Positions 56,201-62,403 of a stretch of DNA of 64,000 nt are shown here, piece by piece. The stretch's first letter is position 1. The number at the start of each line of letters is the position of its first letter. The notes beneath the pieces were generated by a model. That model searched no databases, was not told the origin of the DNA, and saw only the letters and a program-made list of their open reading frames with translations. The DNA is taken from contig JAPFFF010000058.1 in assembly GCA_039105265.1 (NCBI GenBank), positions 248,001 to 312,000 of the forward strand, in the 5' to 3' direction. The position numbers and the translations under genes are program-made. The stretch comes from Tritrichomonas musculus (Eukaryota; Parabasalia; Tritrichomonadida; Tritrichomonadidae).

Positions 56201-59200
56201 TGTTGTGTCTGTTACCTGAAGATTACAATTTTCAAGAATAATAAAGTAATTTCCGTTATTTGCATTTGTAGAAAATACTGTTCCTCCATCAACATTAAGT
56301 CTAGCGCTTTTTCCTGCAACGTATATTGCACTTCCATTACCAGCCACATTTCCGGTGAATTGCGTGTTTGTAATAGTAACTTCTGCTCCCTTTGATTCAG
56401 TGGAGTCAATGAATATTGCACCTCCTTTAAGTAGGTTTTTGTTACCAGCTGTGTTTGAAGTAAATTCCGAGTTTTTAATTGTAACTGATTCACAATTAGA
56501 ATCAATAAATAGAGCTCCTCCATCTGAATTTAAGTTATTTGATACAAAATTACATCCATCAATTGTTAATATTTGTGGCGTATTTTGGAAGATTTTTGAA
56601 CCAGATTGTAAGTTTTGGATATTTGAATTCAAAAGATTGACTTCATTAATATTCTCAAACAAAAATACATAACCTGAAAATGTCAAGCTATTGATAGTCA
56701 ATTGACTAATATCTAATGTACTTTGGAGATCATTTGGAGCATATTTGATTAAAACTTCACTCGATGTTGATGATTCGATATTAAATCCATCGAAATTTTG
56801 GTAATTAGAGTCAAGCAAAATTCCAGTGGGAACATTACTGAATGAGCATCTAGAGATATTCAAAGGATTTGATGTTTTAAGACGAATACCAATTTCATGA
56901 TTTTTAGAAAAGTTTATTGTATGTAAATTTAAAGAATTTGTGTGTGTGTCTATAAATAAACCTGCAGTAGATTGCGCAGCATCAGTGAATATGATATGAG
57001 TGTTGCTAATGATAAGTGTTGGTATATCGGCTGAAATACTGTATCCTTCATGATTGCTATTAGCTGAATTTACATTGTCTTCAAATTTGCATTCATCAAT
57101 TTCAATTTCTGTCGAACAGCCTGATCCATATTGGATGTAAATTCCATGGCCTTTGTTGGATGCATCAGAATTCGATTGGAAGGTACAATTGGTAATATGA
57201 CAGCTTGGTAACAGTAAATAATTTTTGTTTGAAGGTTTTGTTGGATGAACAAAAATAGCTCCTCCTCCTTCATCAGCTTGATTGTTTATAAATTTACTGT
57301 TTTGGATAGTAGTTGGGAATTTATTAGATTTGATAGAAAGTGCACCTCCGCATTTACCTGCGTGGTTTCCTATAAATATGCAATTATCAACTACTAATTC
57401 TAAATTGGATACAGATGTCATTCCAACAGCAAATCCTCCACCATAACCTGAATTTTCTTGTTCATTCGCATTATTAACTATATGGGGAACGTTGTTACCT
57501 TCAAAATAGCAATCTTTTAATGTAAGTTTACCAGAACTAACACCGTCAACAGCTTTGAATTTAAGCCAAACTCCTAAACTGCCTCCATCATTAGAAATAG
57601 CTTTGCATTGAACTAACGTTAAGTTTGTTAGTGTATATGCTTCTCCAAACTCTCCATTTCCACTTAGATCAATATTTGTAGAATAAAAATCAATTTGGCA
57701 ATTTCTAATGATATTATGATCAAAACTAAATGTGTTTTTCTTTGCAATATTGAAAATTGCATATTTAATGTTGCCAACATCTTCGATGGTATTATAGTTG
57801 AAAATAACTTCGCCTGCAGTTGGATATGATTCAGAATCTGTAAGACTGACTCCTGCTCCAACATTGTTACTCTTTCGAATTCGGATGAATTGGTTATTTG
57901 TAATTAAAATATTACCATGTTTTGTAACTGTTAAGCCTGATATAGATTTACCATTTTCATTGGATGTGAAGTTAACAATGTTGTTGTTAAATGTGCATTC
58001 CACATTTGAAATTTTGATAACTGCAGCATCTCCTCCTGCCTTATAGCAATCTGAGAAAACGCATCCTTCAATTTCTGCATTTGTGATGCCATTCACAATT
58101 TCAATACCTCCAAGACAACGGAAGAAATTGGAATCTTTAATAGTTAAAATACCTTTTGTAGCATCAATCGCTTTTCCAGACTTGTCTTCTTCAAAAATAA
58201 AGTTTGAAGAAGTAATTTCAAGATTTGGGCTGGATGATCGAATTGCTGCTCCGCCAATTTCACAATTGCTGAATAATATGTTGTTAAATGTGCTCTGTTG
58301 GACAGATTCTGGAATGTTAATTAGTGGTTTGCTGTTTGTCTTAACTCCAATGAAGCTGACATCAGAAATACTTTCTAAACTGCTGAATGAAACAGGATTT
58401 GCATTTTCGTTGTTAAACTCTGAATCGCGAACTTCAAGTTTATTGTAATTTACGAAACTTAATATTGAACCATCATTATTTTGATTCAAAGATGTGCATT
58501 CTGATGCAGTTACTTGGATTTTTAATTGATTTTCTGTATCAAATGTTATTAAGTGGCCCTTGAATTGATTGTTATTAAGGTTGCAAATAATTTTATGGTC
58601 GTTTCCAATTGAGGATGAAACTTTGACACTATTTTCATTGCGTTTAAAGATTGAATTTGAAATTCCAATTGTCCAATCGCTACTTGGAGAGTTATTATTA
58701 TTATTGATATGAACTCCATATTCAAATTGTCCGTCAATTTGAATATTCGAAATAGAAATTGTATTATGAGAGTTGATTTCAATTGCATTATTCCTATATG
58801 TTCCCTGTTCATCATTTGTTGTCAATATTGTAAGATTGTCTAAAGTTAAAGAATTTGTGTTTGTATCAATGAATACTCCTGAAGTAGATCGATCAGCATT
58901 AGTGAATTCGATTTTTGTGTTACTAATAGTAATAGTTGGGATATCGGCTGAAATAATGTAACCTGTATAATCACTATTGTCTTCAAATTTGCATTCATCA
59001 ATTTCAATTTCTGTCGAACAGCCTGATCCATATTGGATGTAAATTCCATGGCCTTTGTTGGATGCATCAGAATTCGATTGGAAGGTACAATTGGTAATAT
59101 GACAGCTTGGTAACAGTAAATAATTTTTGTTTGAAGGTTTTGTTGGATGAACAAAAATAGCTCCTCCTCCTTCATCAGCTTGATTGTTTATAAATTTACT

Positions 59201-61555
59201 GTTTTGGATAGTAGTTGGGAATTTATTAGATTTGATAGAAAGTGCACCTCCGCATTTACCTGCGTGGTTTCCTATAAATATGCAATTATCAACTACTAAT
59301 TCTAAATTGGATACAGATGTCATTCCAACAGCAAATCCTCCACCATAACCTGAATTTTCTTGTTCATTCGCATTATTAACTATATGGGGAACGTTGTTAC
59401 CTTCAAAATAGCAATCTTTTAATGTAAGTTTACCAGAACTAACACCGTCAACAGCTTTGAATTTAAGCCAAACTCCTAAACTGCCTCCATCATTAGAAAT
59501 AGCTTTGCATTGAACTAACGTTAAGTTTGTTAGTGTATATGCTTCTCCAAACTCTCCATTTCCACTTAGATCAATATTTGTAGAATAAAAATCAATTTGG
59601 CAATTTCTAATGATATTATGATCAAAACTAAATGTGTTTTTCTTTGCAATATTGAAAATTGCATATTTAATGTTGCCAACATCTTCGATGGTATTATAGT
59701 TGAAAATAACTTCGCCTGCAGTTGGATATGATTCAGAATCTGTAAGACTGACTCCTGCTCCAACATTGTTACTCTTTCGAATTCGGATGAATTGGTTATT
59801 TGTAATTAAAATATTACCATGTTTTGTAACTGTTAAGCCTGATATAGATTTACCATTTTCATTGGATGTGAAGTTAACAATGTTGTTGTTAAATGTGCAT
59901 TCCACATTTGAAATTTTGATAACTGCAGCATCTCCTCCTGCCTTATAGCAATCTGAGAAAACGCATCCTTCAATTTCTGCATTTGTGATGCCATTCACAA
60001 TTTCAATACCTTCTTGGCAATGGAAGAAATTGGAATCTTTAATTATTAATTCACCACTGGCAACATTAATTGCTTTTCCAGTTTTCTGTTCTGTGAACAT
60101 AAAGTGTGAAGAAGTAATTTCAAGAACGGCTGTTGTAGATTGAGCTGGGCTGGAAATGGCAATTGCGTTATCATTTCCTATATCGCAATTTTCAAAAGTG
60201 CAAGCTGAAACGGTTATTTTCTCTTTCGATTCTTCTAGAAGAGATAATTTAAGGCAAGTGCCGATGCAGTCTGTAAATTGGCAATTCTCGCAATGGAATG
60301 TATTATCTACTGTTCCTGCGGAAATTGGTTCATAGGAAATTATTCCTGATTGTTTATTATGGATAAATTTGCAATCAACAATGGAAATGTTTCCTGTGCA
60401 AGGAATCTGGAAAGCACCACTTGGATTCTCTATACCAGAGAAGTCGACTGTATTATTTCTATAGATAATGATATCTGAATCAACGGATGAAACATAACCG
60501 CCAGAGCCGCATTGGTCAAAGAGGTTGTTTTCAACGATAGCGGCATCATCACTGAACTCGGTATCTTCTTTGGCACTTTTTCCTTTGCCTCTTGAAATGT
60601 AAATGGCATTACCAATTCCGTTTTGTACTGAGCATCGTCTAAATACGCAGTTTCTAATTGTGATTTTGCCTCCATGTTCAACTTTAATGGCGCCAATTTT
60701 TGAATTAGAAAATGAAAAGTCAACGTTGTCAAAATTAAAGTCTTTCTTGACAGAAAAGAGGTATTCTTCACCGTCTGGAAGAGAACAATCAGTAAATACT
60801 GAATTGGTAACTTCATCGTGGTTGTAGTCTTGGTTAATATGAATTGTAGAAAATTTGCCTGAAAATTCTGAATTTGAATAGTCTTTGATCGTCTTTTTGC
60901 CTTTTGTTGATGTAACGGATTTTTGAACTTTTTGTGTTTCTGAAACGCTTTGAATGAAAACCAAACCTGATGTGACTGCTGAATATGAATTTGTAAACAA
61001 TTTGTCTTTTGTAACTTCTTCAAAATGGATTAATAATTTTTCGCATGTAACCGATTTTGAAAAACTAAATTGAACTCTTGTCCAGGGGTACTTTGGAGCT
61101 CCTGTAAAAACTGAATTTAATTTAAATGGTTTGTCTCCAATTGATGTATAAATATTTAATTTGGTTGGGAATCCATTGAACTCGCGATCGTTGTTATCTT
61201 TTGCTTGATATGAAGCGTCGTATAGAATAGCTGACAATGTAATTGGTTTTTTAAAGTTAACAACAATGTAATTTTGAAAGTTTTCATTATTTTCATTTTT
61301 TGAAACCCAAAAGGTTTTTTGATCATCGTCAAATGCATTGGAAATAGGGAAATTATCCAAACTTCCTGATGCTGTGTAAGAAAACTCAGAAGCTGGAACC
61401 TTATGTAAATTAACAAAATTTGAATTAACATAATTACCTTTGACTCCTTCAAAGCTTAAAGCCTTGAAGTTTTTTTCGTCTCCTTTTAGATTTTGTAAGT
61501 CATTTTTCGAAAAAAGAAGTCTCGTTGATAGAATAATGGTAAAAAGAAGACTCAT
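41276..61555 (-). CDS. Giant Pmp-like beta-helix surface protein
   Basis: A 6759-residue type I membrane protein in one intronless 20.3 kb frame. It starts with a hydrophobic signal peptide (MSLLFTIILSTRLLFS). A discoidin (F5/8 type C)-like domain spans about 40-195, suggesting sugar or lipid binding. The next 6300 residues are right-handed beta-helix repeats with chlamydial Pmp signatures, GGA(I/L/F) and FxxN, as in CIFIGNHAGKCGGALSI and FINNQADEGGGAIFV. A box GGGSG(I/L/F)W recurs about fifteen times. A Pro/Ser/Thr stalk lies at about 6552-6643, one membrane helix (IAGITAAITVVIVVALILVW) at about 6655-6685, and a 70-residue acidic tail with NPLY near 6729, an NPxY endocytosis-type motif. Pmp-like proteins of trichomonads are thought to act in surface adhesion; that role is inferred here. 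Frames on other strands inside this span are shadows. Confidence 0.9.
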   Translation of the reverse strand: MSLLFTIILSTRLLFSKNDLQNLKGDEKNFKALSFEGVKGNYVNSNFVNLHKVPASEFSYTASGSLDNFPISNAFDDDQKTFWVSKNENNENFQNYIVVNFKKPITLSAILYDASYQAKDNNDREFNGFPTKLNIYTSIGDKPFKLNSVFTGAPKYPWTRVQFSFSKSVTCEKLLIHFEEVTKDKLFTNSYSAVTSGLVFIQSVSETQKVQKSVTSTKGKKTIKDYSNSEFSGKFSTIHINQDYNHDEVTNSVFTDCSLPDGEEYLFSVKKDFNFDNVDFSFSNSKIGAIKVEHGGKITIRNCVFRRCSVQNGIGNAIYISRGKGKSAKEDTEFSDDAAIVENNLFDQCGSGGYVSSVDSDIIIYRNNTVDFSGIENPSGAFQIPCTGNISIVDCKFIHNKQSGIISYEPISAGTVDNTFHCENCQFTDCIGTCLKLSLLEESKEKITVSACTFENCDIGNDNAIAISSPAQSTTAVLEITSSHFMFTEQKTGKAINVASGELIIKDSNFFHCQEGIEIVNGITNAEIEGCVFSDCYKAGGDAAVIKISNVECTFNNNIVNFTSNENGKSISGLTVTKHGNILITNNQFIRIRKSNNVGAGVSLTDSESYPTAGEVIFNYNTIEDVGNIKYAIFNIAKKNTFSFDHNIIRNCQIDFYSTNIDLSGNGEFGEAYTLTNLTLVQCKAISNDGGSLGVWLKFKAVDGVSSGKLTLKDCYFEGNNVPHIVNNANEQENSGYGGGFAVGMTSVSNLELVVDNCIFIGNHAGKCGGALSIKSNKFPTTIQNSKFINNQADEGGGAIFVHPTKPSNKNYLLLPSCHITNCTFQSNSDASNKGHGIYIQYGSGCSTEIEIDECKFEDNSDYTGYIISADIPTITISNTKIEFTNADRSTSGVFIDTNTNSLTLDNLTILTTNDEQGTYRNNAIEINSHNTISISNIQIDGQFEYGVHINNNNNSPSSDWTIGISNSIFKRNENSVKVSSSIGNDHKIICNLNNNQFKGHLITFDTENQLKIQVTASECTSLNQNNDGSILSFVNYNKLEVRDSEFNNENANPVSFSSLESISDVSFIGVKTNSKPLINIPESVQQSTFNNILFSNCEIGGAAIRSSSPNLEITSSNFIFEEDKSGKAIDATKGILTIKDSNFFRCLGGIEIVNGITNAEIEGCVFSDCYKAGGDAAVIKISNVECTFNNNIVNFTSNENGKSISGLTVTKHGNILITNNQFIRIRKSNNVGAGVSLTDSESYPTAGEVIFNYNTIEDVGNIKYAIFNIAKKNTFSFDHNIIRNCQIDFYSTNIDLSGNGEFGEAYTLTNLTLVQCKAISNDGGSLGVWLKFKAVDGVSSGKLTLKDCYFEGNNVPHIVNNANEQENSGYGGGFAVGMTSVSNLELVVDNCIFIGNHAGKCGGALSIKSNKFPTTIQNSKFINNQADEGGGAIFVHPTKPSNKNYLLLPSCHITNCTFQSNSDASNKGHGIYIQYGSGCSTEIEIDECKFEDNVNSANSNHEGYSISADIPTLIISNTHIIFTDAAQSTAGLFIDTHTNSLNLHTINFSKNHEIGIRLKTSNPLNISRCSFSNVPTGILLDSNYQNFDGFNIESSTSSEVLIKYAPNDLQSTLDISQLTINSLTFSGYVFLFENINEVNLLNSNIQNLQSGSKIFQNTPQILTIDGCNFVSNNLNSDGGALFIDSNCESVTIKNSEFTSNTAGNKNLLKGGAIFIDSTESKGAEVTITNTQFTGNVAGNGSAIYVAGKSARLNVDGGTVFSTNANNGNYFIILENCNLQVTDTTFTCSNSLHPVWFEGVETIQDIQFTNIVTTGSAFIVPPNSINNLNLDNVNFTNCKAQAILNTIDSILTMENSKIEFTQADNANSCPGISFNQYGNHRIISTQFIKTFGAAINYDRKSNDQSTLITISGCTFDSVVSNSGVKRVVSIQTNHNVEFSDNIIKNIEDADYAIAFIFSGDWVTECTIESCQFISNSVRNKNNFSGGSGFWISRGKTLLININFNDCKWISNTATTNSGGGGIQFGPGSLINNQLTFTRCLFEGNNGKIGGALSVSTQRSLTISDCTFKNNYASNQNGYGGALYINPQPNSREDNRIEIVNNTFEGNYAASKNGHVIYFDTTSSSPLIIDSSNTFKNNNNDNGGGSAIVYLGKNLQLEFPTFSDEKKSRFIEFGANAMVSLSDVNFKDCAEKDGNGNAMLINLNAQSVSLTNCNFTNCGESGYIVKDLASATQFINCTFAFDDPAKACCALDISTNLEVIISGCSFINNNNKNDEGTGTLYYHPEAPTGKAKFEYCTFDGCTGNLYKTFSIKAHDKTEFSHITLNDFGNENTPTDYVGQLLIASSTFTIDNLMVRNIISNSKYGGGSAIKLVSLIDSTLALTFDSCKWHDNYAVYSIEEAFANGYKKRYNGIGGAYQQGIDPNVSNVELRFEDCEFLRNKADREGGALAIQTTKIVTVLNCFFKDNIAGFTAPSTLLEDDTYTNMGCGGAIYIDPDFLSDDNQGDRINQFDIQGSQFIHNQAANGHAIYIRGGKRTTLNVLENNVFTDNGKSGTTILSECSNLNVDDDSIFNFTNKSESSRPFDYGAGAIANYDSLQFEDIAASSNPMEGNVINFVDGVLEATVRNCTFTNCGLQGFVVTSNECPLIFENNLIVFDDSTRACKGLGVFTNQNRVEIRNCTFRRCNCYDEPNGGGGLMIRPPGALQTGTYLYLEFVIFDEIYGKNQRCFNINWHHQSLIQQNISIINSPLNGHTGALYLITTAGSPAILELNQWSFKNNQANSKFGGGCGIWIAPNVTSGSGTSRLQLSFDRCEWVSNVAKRSFVGETDGDKRKDLYNGLGGAFQQGFSQSNCDCELTFNDCYFEDNHADSEGGALAIQIIRSCTINNCRFIGNQCGTNNTGSIGSNYSGGAIFIDPDFANELIGNQAREPETKIIGCYFERNTAPTSGLGHSISLTGLNAEVEITDNNIFINNDGVIGSAIYSLCPRLTFSDAEFKGDNKIRAIELEVFGKIDIKRVTFDGLKSNENGGAILLKRAPTQSSTLLAIDKQEYLISNCTFKNCESSGNGGSIYISEGVEFVEIKETIFDSGRVTGDNSQGIALFISIGVTSFTVDSSVKFINQNCNNKFIIASNCGVFDIQDMSLDNSLFGTGVKGIQLNAGTVTINNVVFNKCTGALEINSGVTSATISGCTFNDCYTFNGNSNAGQAVLISNKKCIFTRNTIQFKSNTQASSALYVTNHGDIEITHNQFIKPMKSSNVRSAIAITDAQNDLSEGTVNFQFNRIDNVGNALFGVFWINKRQRFNFDNNIIENCKIDADNGYSCQFFMQYDSSPLKESFTLTNLTLRNCESHSQTGGGFGIWIEFINRIGHFTLKDCKFYDNKCGSNYGGGYGGAFASGNTTVDRMTLTVEDCLFDGNKAAYCGGALSLQSTRPVEIKSSTFRNNEALNGQGGAIFIHPKYDTRLMPSCTISGCTFERNKDSTLTGHAISFIQAPGAQTRFVIEENCVFLDNCIIDENSGRSKNGGYVISSQAPDFEFKDSEIKFTSYYHSTAAMILSGSSNSDIHDIHFYQCCTYDNSDFEAFGVFITSQTNSVRIYDCIFDRLGDRGANAAIYDYGHDTTIDNCQFINEGAAQTGAINVYSYGKHTIQNCFSTYNWGDLGTFQLLPQGEQISETLFTFKNITIDNVNGNNHIALYCSFNSNTPVDFDNVTIRNIEKPNCLVQFDLADDITEFEIHGFNFLNNAVENNYMGGTGMWIQNSARGCLLKFTDCLFDSNTAKYNGGEDTLSGCGGAFSIGKNSDIMNAQIEIRNCKFIENHAKRHGGALRIETTYPVSIDSCEFNGNHADNNGGAIYLDAENGLVNEFNITGCVFKNNYATYDSTFYLSSTENSAIIISDCVFNENRGGKNIIYSRAQNLKVQDLAFEFPDINTNARPLCLGSDSRTEVSNVQFIKCSMNDEEGTAIKAEENSQLIDVHNCKFIDGKSTGSSVEIYASTALFHDNEFTSSSYTKSGLYIYGSSHIEVVDCSFSKLMSNGAIRSPLYIDSQNLNIKLITENLIFSDCRGDNLRCFSVKAKADFSFFNVTVQDNKEGNYLGAIERKNINGATFTFENCTWRNNNCNSKYGGGSGLWLTNDRTSCTFSFENCIFESNYHSNKGGAFQTGYSDTIKATSLNFVHCIFSNNKAQNAGGALAIEVSQPWSIDSCQFNNNTATIGGAIFVSCTEFKHTAERASISKCVFNENVATKEDGDGIILFINDSVTTEITLDSTNKVTNKGEPGSVICSCGTNLILDGLTFDFVKTGNKQKLFRAAKLINESRTTFNGCKFIGTGFRNNAQGQSIYAENADTVIIDDCTFTDCGSVNNKYSIYATSAKEIQFLSSTYSFTDPKVCSPAILVNSWCKFTVQDSTFKNIHASETDNGVLSAAIYYPGKGNKLDCDVKLSGCTFENLLAKNGRAGFFKLAKYSTIKNCTIKNMPDGKHILTIGHEAKEQGQAILENVVFMDNKANCPDGCGGAGLWLSQATIYTITECKFIRNINTGDLNGGVIGYVPSTVKPVSTYKVALEFLDCYFEDNRVKDGFYGGALYINAPLKPVLIDNCVFNNKMTEGAAKRGGAIYISGNTSAKITITNSRFTSMKASESNNYNGNAIHIDLGASDVLIEGCNFVDCGTQGATIFSNGEKVVFSSSTVTFTSTSASCRGVCIQTTCDFELISSTISNCYCSGNGGGFLYRDPITTSNQRENLVFRDTVIENCECGNGRALFLTAATSNPITFQNMTIQHIKTNNGFIFTLGHNKKAPLVEFNQCNFIDCKTNINGGDGGGLGFWCSDEDQIIFSNCLFQQLEAGQNGGAISFTASAPRRDTKMTFDTCTFNQNKADANGCALYIDISAELHVYHCNFTDNFGQGTTGFGGAIFITQNCRNINIEESEFHSNSQNSQAAGHGNAIYFQKQTQLVAFVQKCKFFNCGNNNKGSVVYSDGVDLEFLGNQIQFTQPSAAAKGLHVSTSCDIHIANSSFIGCVTTEGTMGAGFVFSSINSYDMSAKGLIHIDNTIFENNNGTNGNAMLIVTNENPIIKQVTIRGHKNGKFIFSLFVTKDFDEDITIEDCIFEENQFVANNEGSADGGGSGIWVSRINDINAATPVTFQGCTFRNNEASSFGGAVAFGQSGSITNVLLTFQGCIFSNNVAGKKGGALWINTKSLFVIDDCEFISNQVSFEGEGNALILKDRTTSIITDTTFVNNGVAGSAIVFEGKSISGLDSIIEFDLVNESSRGMEIRKKGTIELEGFTFLRCSALGTEFGEGGGIFYHEAITSNDELVFTLDTCVFDANDALNGSALLLNISTAPEIYGCTFKNHQSGSFVFSIVFSMFQMVYEFTDCSFENNYHTSTEEHEDGGGSGIWIANNKQIAAGRLIQIYFTAIKFINNVSPSVGGAFAYGRSPTVYPSELYFDSCEFNGNTAETDGGALWIITKSPYEIQYCNFKNNVANKRGGSIMVDTAAPIATIQTSSFEYDTANEDGNSIYVTEQTPRFILSGNNFIDCGQEHNVITIDTTIAGIEGNTVQFNNEDETCRGLYLKSAGTYEVTDNTFILCKAAQGGGIMFDNVNQKPGNETLIFSRNTFDSCIATDTGCAMYLHVNLPPTFDDNNVDNCRHGTRIITVVFIKEITEYVLSDFTFQNNEISNARGREDTGGSGFWIDNANNRPFDFTFRNVKFIGNTAVYAGGGFAFGSTQAYRSSKLYFDQCQFIDNRCKEELGGALWIGSEGDVVIDSCVFTNNKALGVHSYGGAIYFDPSCTSKVLIINTVMTKNSAIDGNALYLPSSLSEVVIKECNLLNNGNLNSSVYSICPYLVIEDSSIGFEKYSLKSRAIEILTRCNVSIKNTNFTNCDAGEGQKEGGGIRYKFDGVSARAAVQESIVIEDCIFTNCKGGNGVACMIWSEGNVVFNRNTIQDCRCGKFIFVIISSTFVENFQIEDCIFKHNLFNNNGENKEDGGGSGIWIANHKERIPQGSYTHLKFKNCQWLENQASAVGGAFAYGRSETIVNTAITFEKCRFLDNTAKSREGGALWIATSVPFLVEDCFFLRNKAAGDSAVGGAITVAATAPQINIKGTTFQSNEAREGNAIYVRQTTNDMNITDCNFLDNGVYGSVITNEAKQICIDTCYIQFTSHSKASRGVKFISRSFALVRDTHFVNCKTSSTEGGAAAFYENQLQTTDEESLTFEGCLFNNCQGPNGCAILAWLDTPIILRNNLIWHNTNGKYIVSIFYGQYVNETVIEDCYFEHNSFYNDDTNRDGGGSGLWVAHKTGFNIPEGEETKLTFVGCTWRNNTADAYGGAFSYGKSPRTKSTVLEFNDCIFINNSATKTYGGALYIITDKPAVITDCFFDGNKARGIGGAVYFSKYGDVSITDCKFARNKASEGGAICADGRNKVKLDSLVFSENTVDNDAVNLLIRHYGDSQFDVKNCKFDFEKNIGQASVCVRNNNYENSVQTVNFEGCCFTHKGDAIDTVTHIKTSLVSGEINLGAGNCFDTPEELAISYNNETTNITVADGIFSCTTCTVPTIPTSPPTNMPTQSPSPTPEATPRPTDNLPDPTPKQTLEESTPLPPRTPARSVTPLATHTTSQSQEPIVPTSGDETPSISQSRTLSVDGSVVSKGKSKAKKIGMIAGITAAITVVIVVALILVWLFFFRNRPIKSGINDEGFKPNTLDNEANPETETTTPGAAVDDPIWSYQSQENPLYNENGNDGEGNAFDDDNNNFEESWGNAI
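57074..58109 (-). repeat. Intragenic 1036 bp duplication, copy B (residues about 1149-1494)
   Basis: Direct repeat of 58976-60011 at an offset of 1902 bases (634 codons). I saw no difference over the lines compared. On both sides homology continues but is clearly diverged, so only this block has been made uniform. Confidence 0.9.
58976..60011 (-). repeat. Intragenic 1036 bp duplication, copy A (residues about 515-860)
   Basis: Partner of 57074-58109. Both encode the same set of beta-helix coils, from KFEDN upstream to GITNAEIEGCVFSDCYKAGG. Confidence 0.9.
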
Positions 61556-62403
61556 TGAAAAAAATAAAAATTTAGTATGAGGTGATATGAGAATTTTGAG
61601 AAACTCAAATAAAAAAAAAATATAAAGTTTACAAAAACTCAGTGAAATTCAATAGGCTAACAAATTATTCAAAGGATTTTTATTCTTTAAAATTTTTCTT
61701 CTTAATTTTTTTCATTCAATTTTCAATATTTTTGCTATTGCCTTTTTTAACTTTTTGAAAATAAAGAGCTTTAAAATCAATTAAAGTCAATAGACATTAA
61801 AACTTTTCTATTGTTATAAAATATGAGAAATATGAAGGATATTGTTTCACAGTGATAAAGTCCTTGTTTATTATCTAATATTTTACAATATTTTCTTGTT
61901 AATTTTGTTTTTTTTTTTAATATTTTGTAAATTATTAATGAAATTAACTGTAATTACATTAATTAGTCAAATGATTTCCATTCATTGGTTTTATTAATTA
62001 GTATTATATTTTCTTTTTTGATTGTTTATCAATAGATTTGTGTTGGCCAATTTCTCTTTTAAACTAATACAATTTGTTTTGGACGTTCTATAAAACGATA
62101 GGTCATTTATCTAGAAATTTTTAAATTTTTGTAATCTATATAATATTAATTAAAATATTATAATTATAATTAAACCAAAAAATATTATAAAATCGAGAAT
62201 TAAACCATTTTTAGAAAAGAAATAACTCAATTAAAAAAATTCTGAAACGTATCAAACCAATTGTCTTTTTATTCAAAAATATCTTTTAAAAAGTTGATAA
62301 TAAAAATTGAAAAGAATTTTTTTAAATTAAAATATCTCATTTAAAAAACAATATTATTCGATTTTTATTAAAATCATAAAGGTCAAAAATAATATAATAT
62401 TTT
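61556..62403. other. AT-rich intergenic stretch
   Basis: Lies upstream of the giant gene and downstream of the armadillo-like gene, both on the minus strand, so it must contain the giant gene promoter. Homopolymer runs only; no RNA gene or repeat family was recognised. Confidence 0.4.

Noticed and set aside
41276-61555. Many frames of 60-230 codons inside the giant gene on both strands
   Set aside because: The main frame is uninterrupted for 6759 codons with clear repeats; the others are its shadows.
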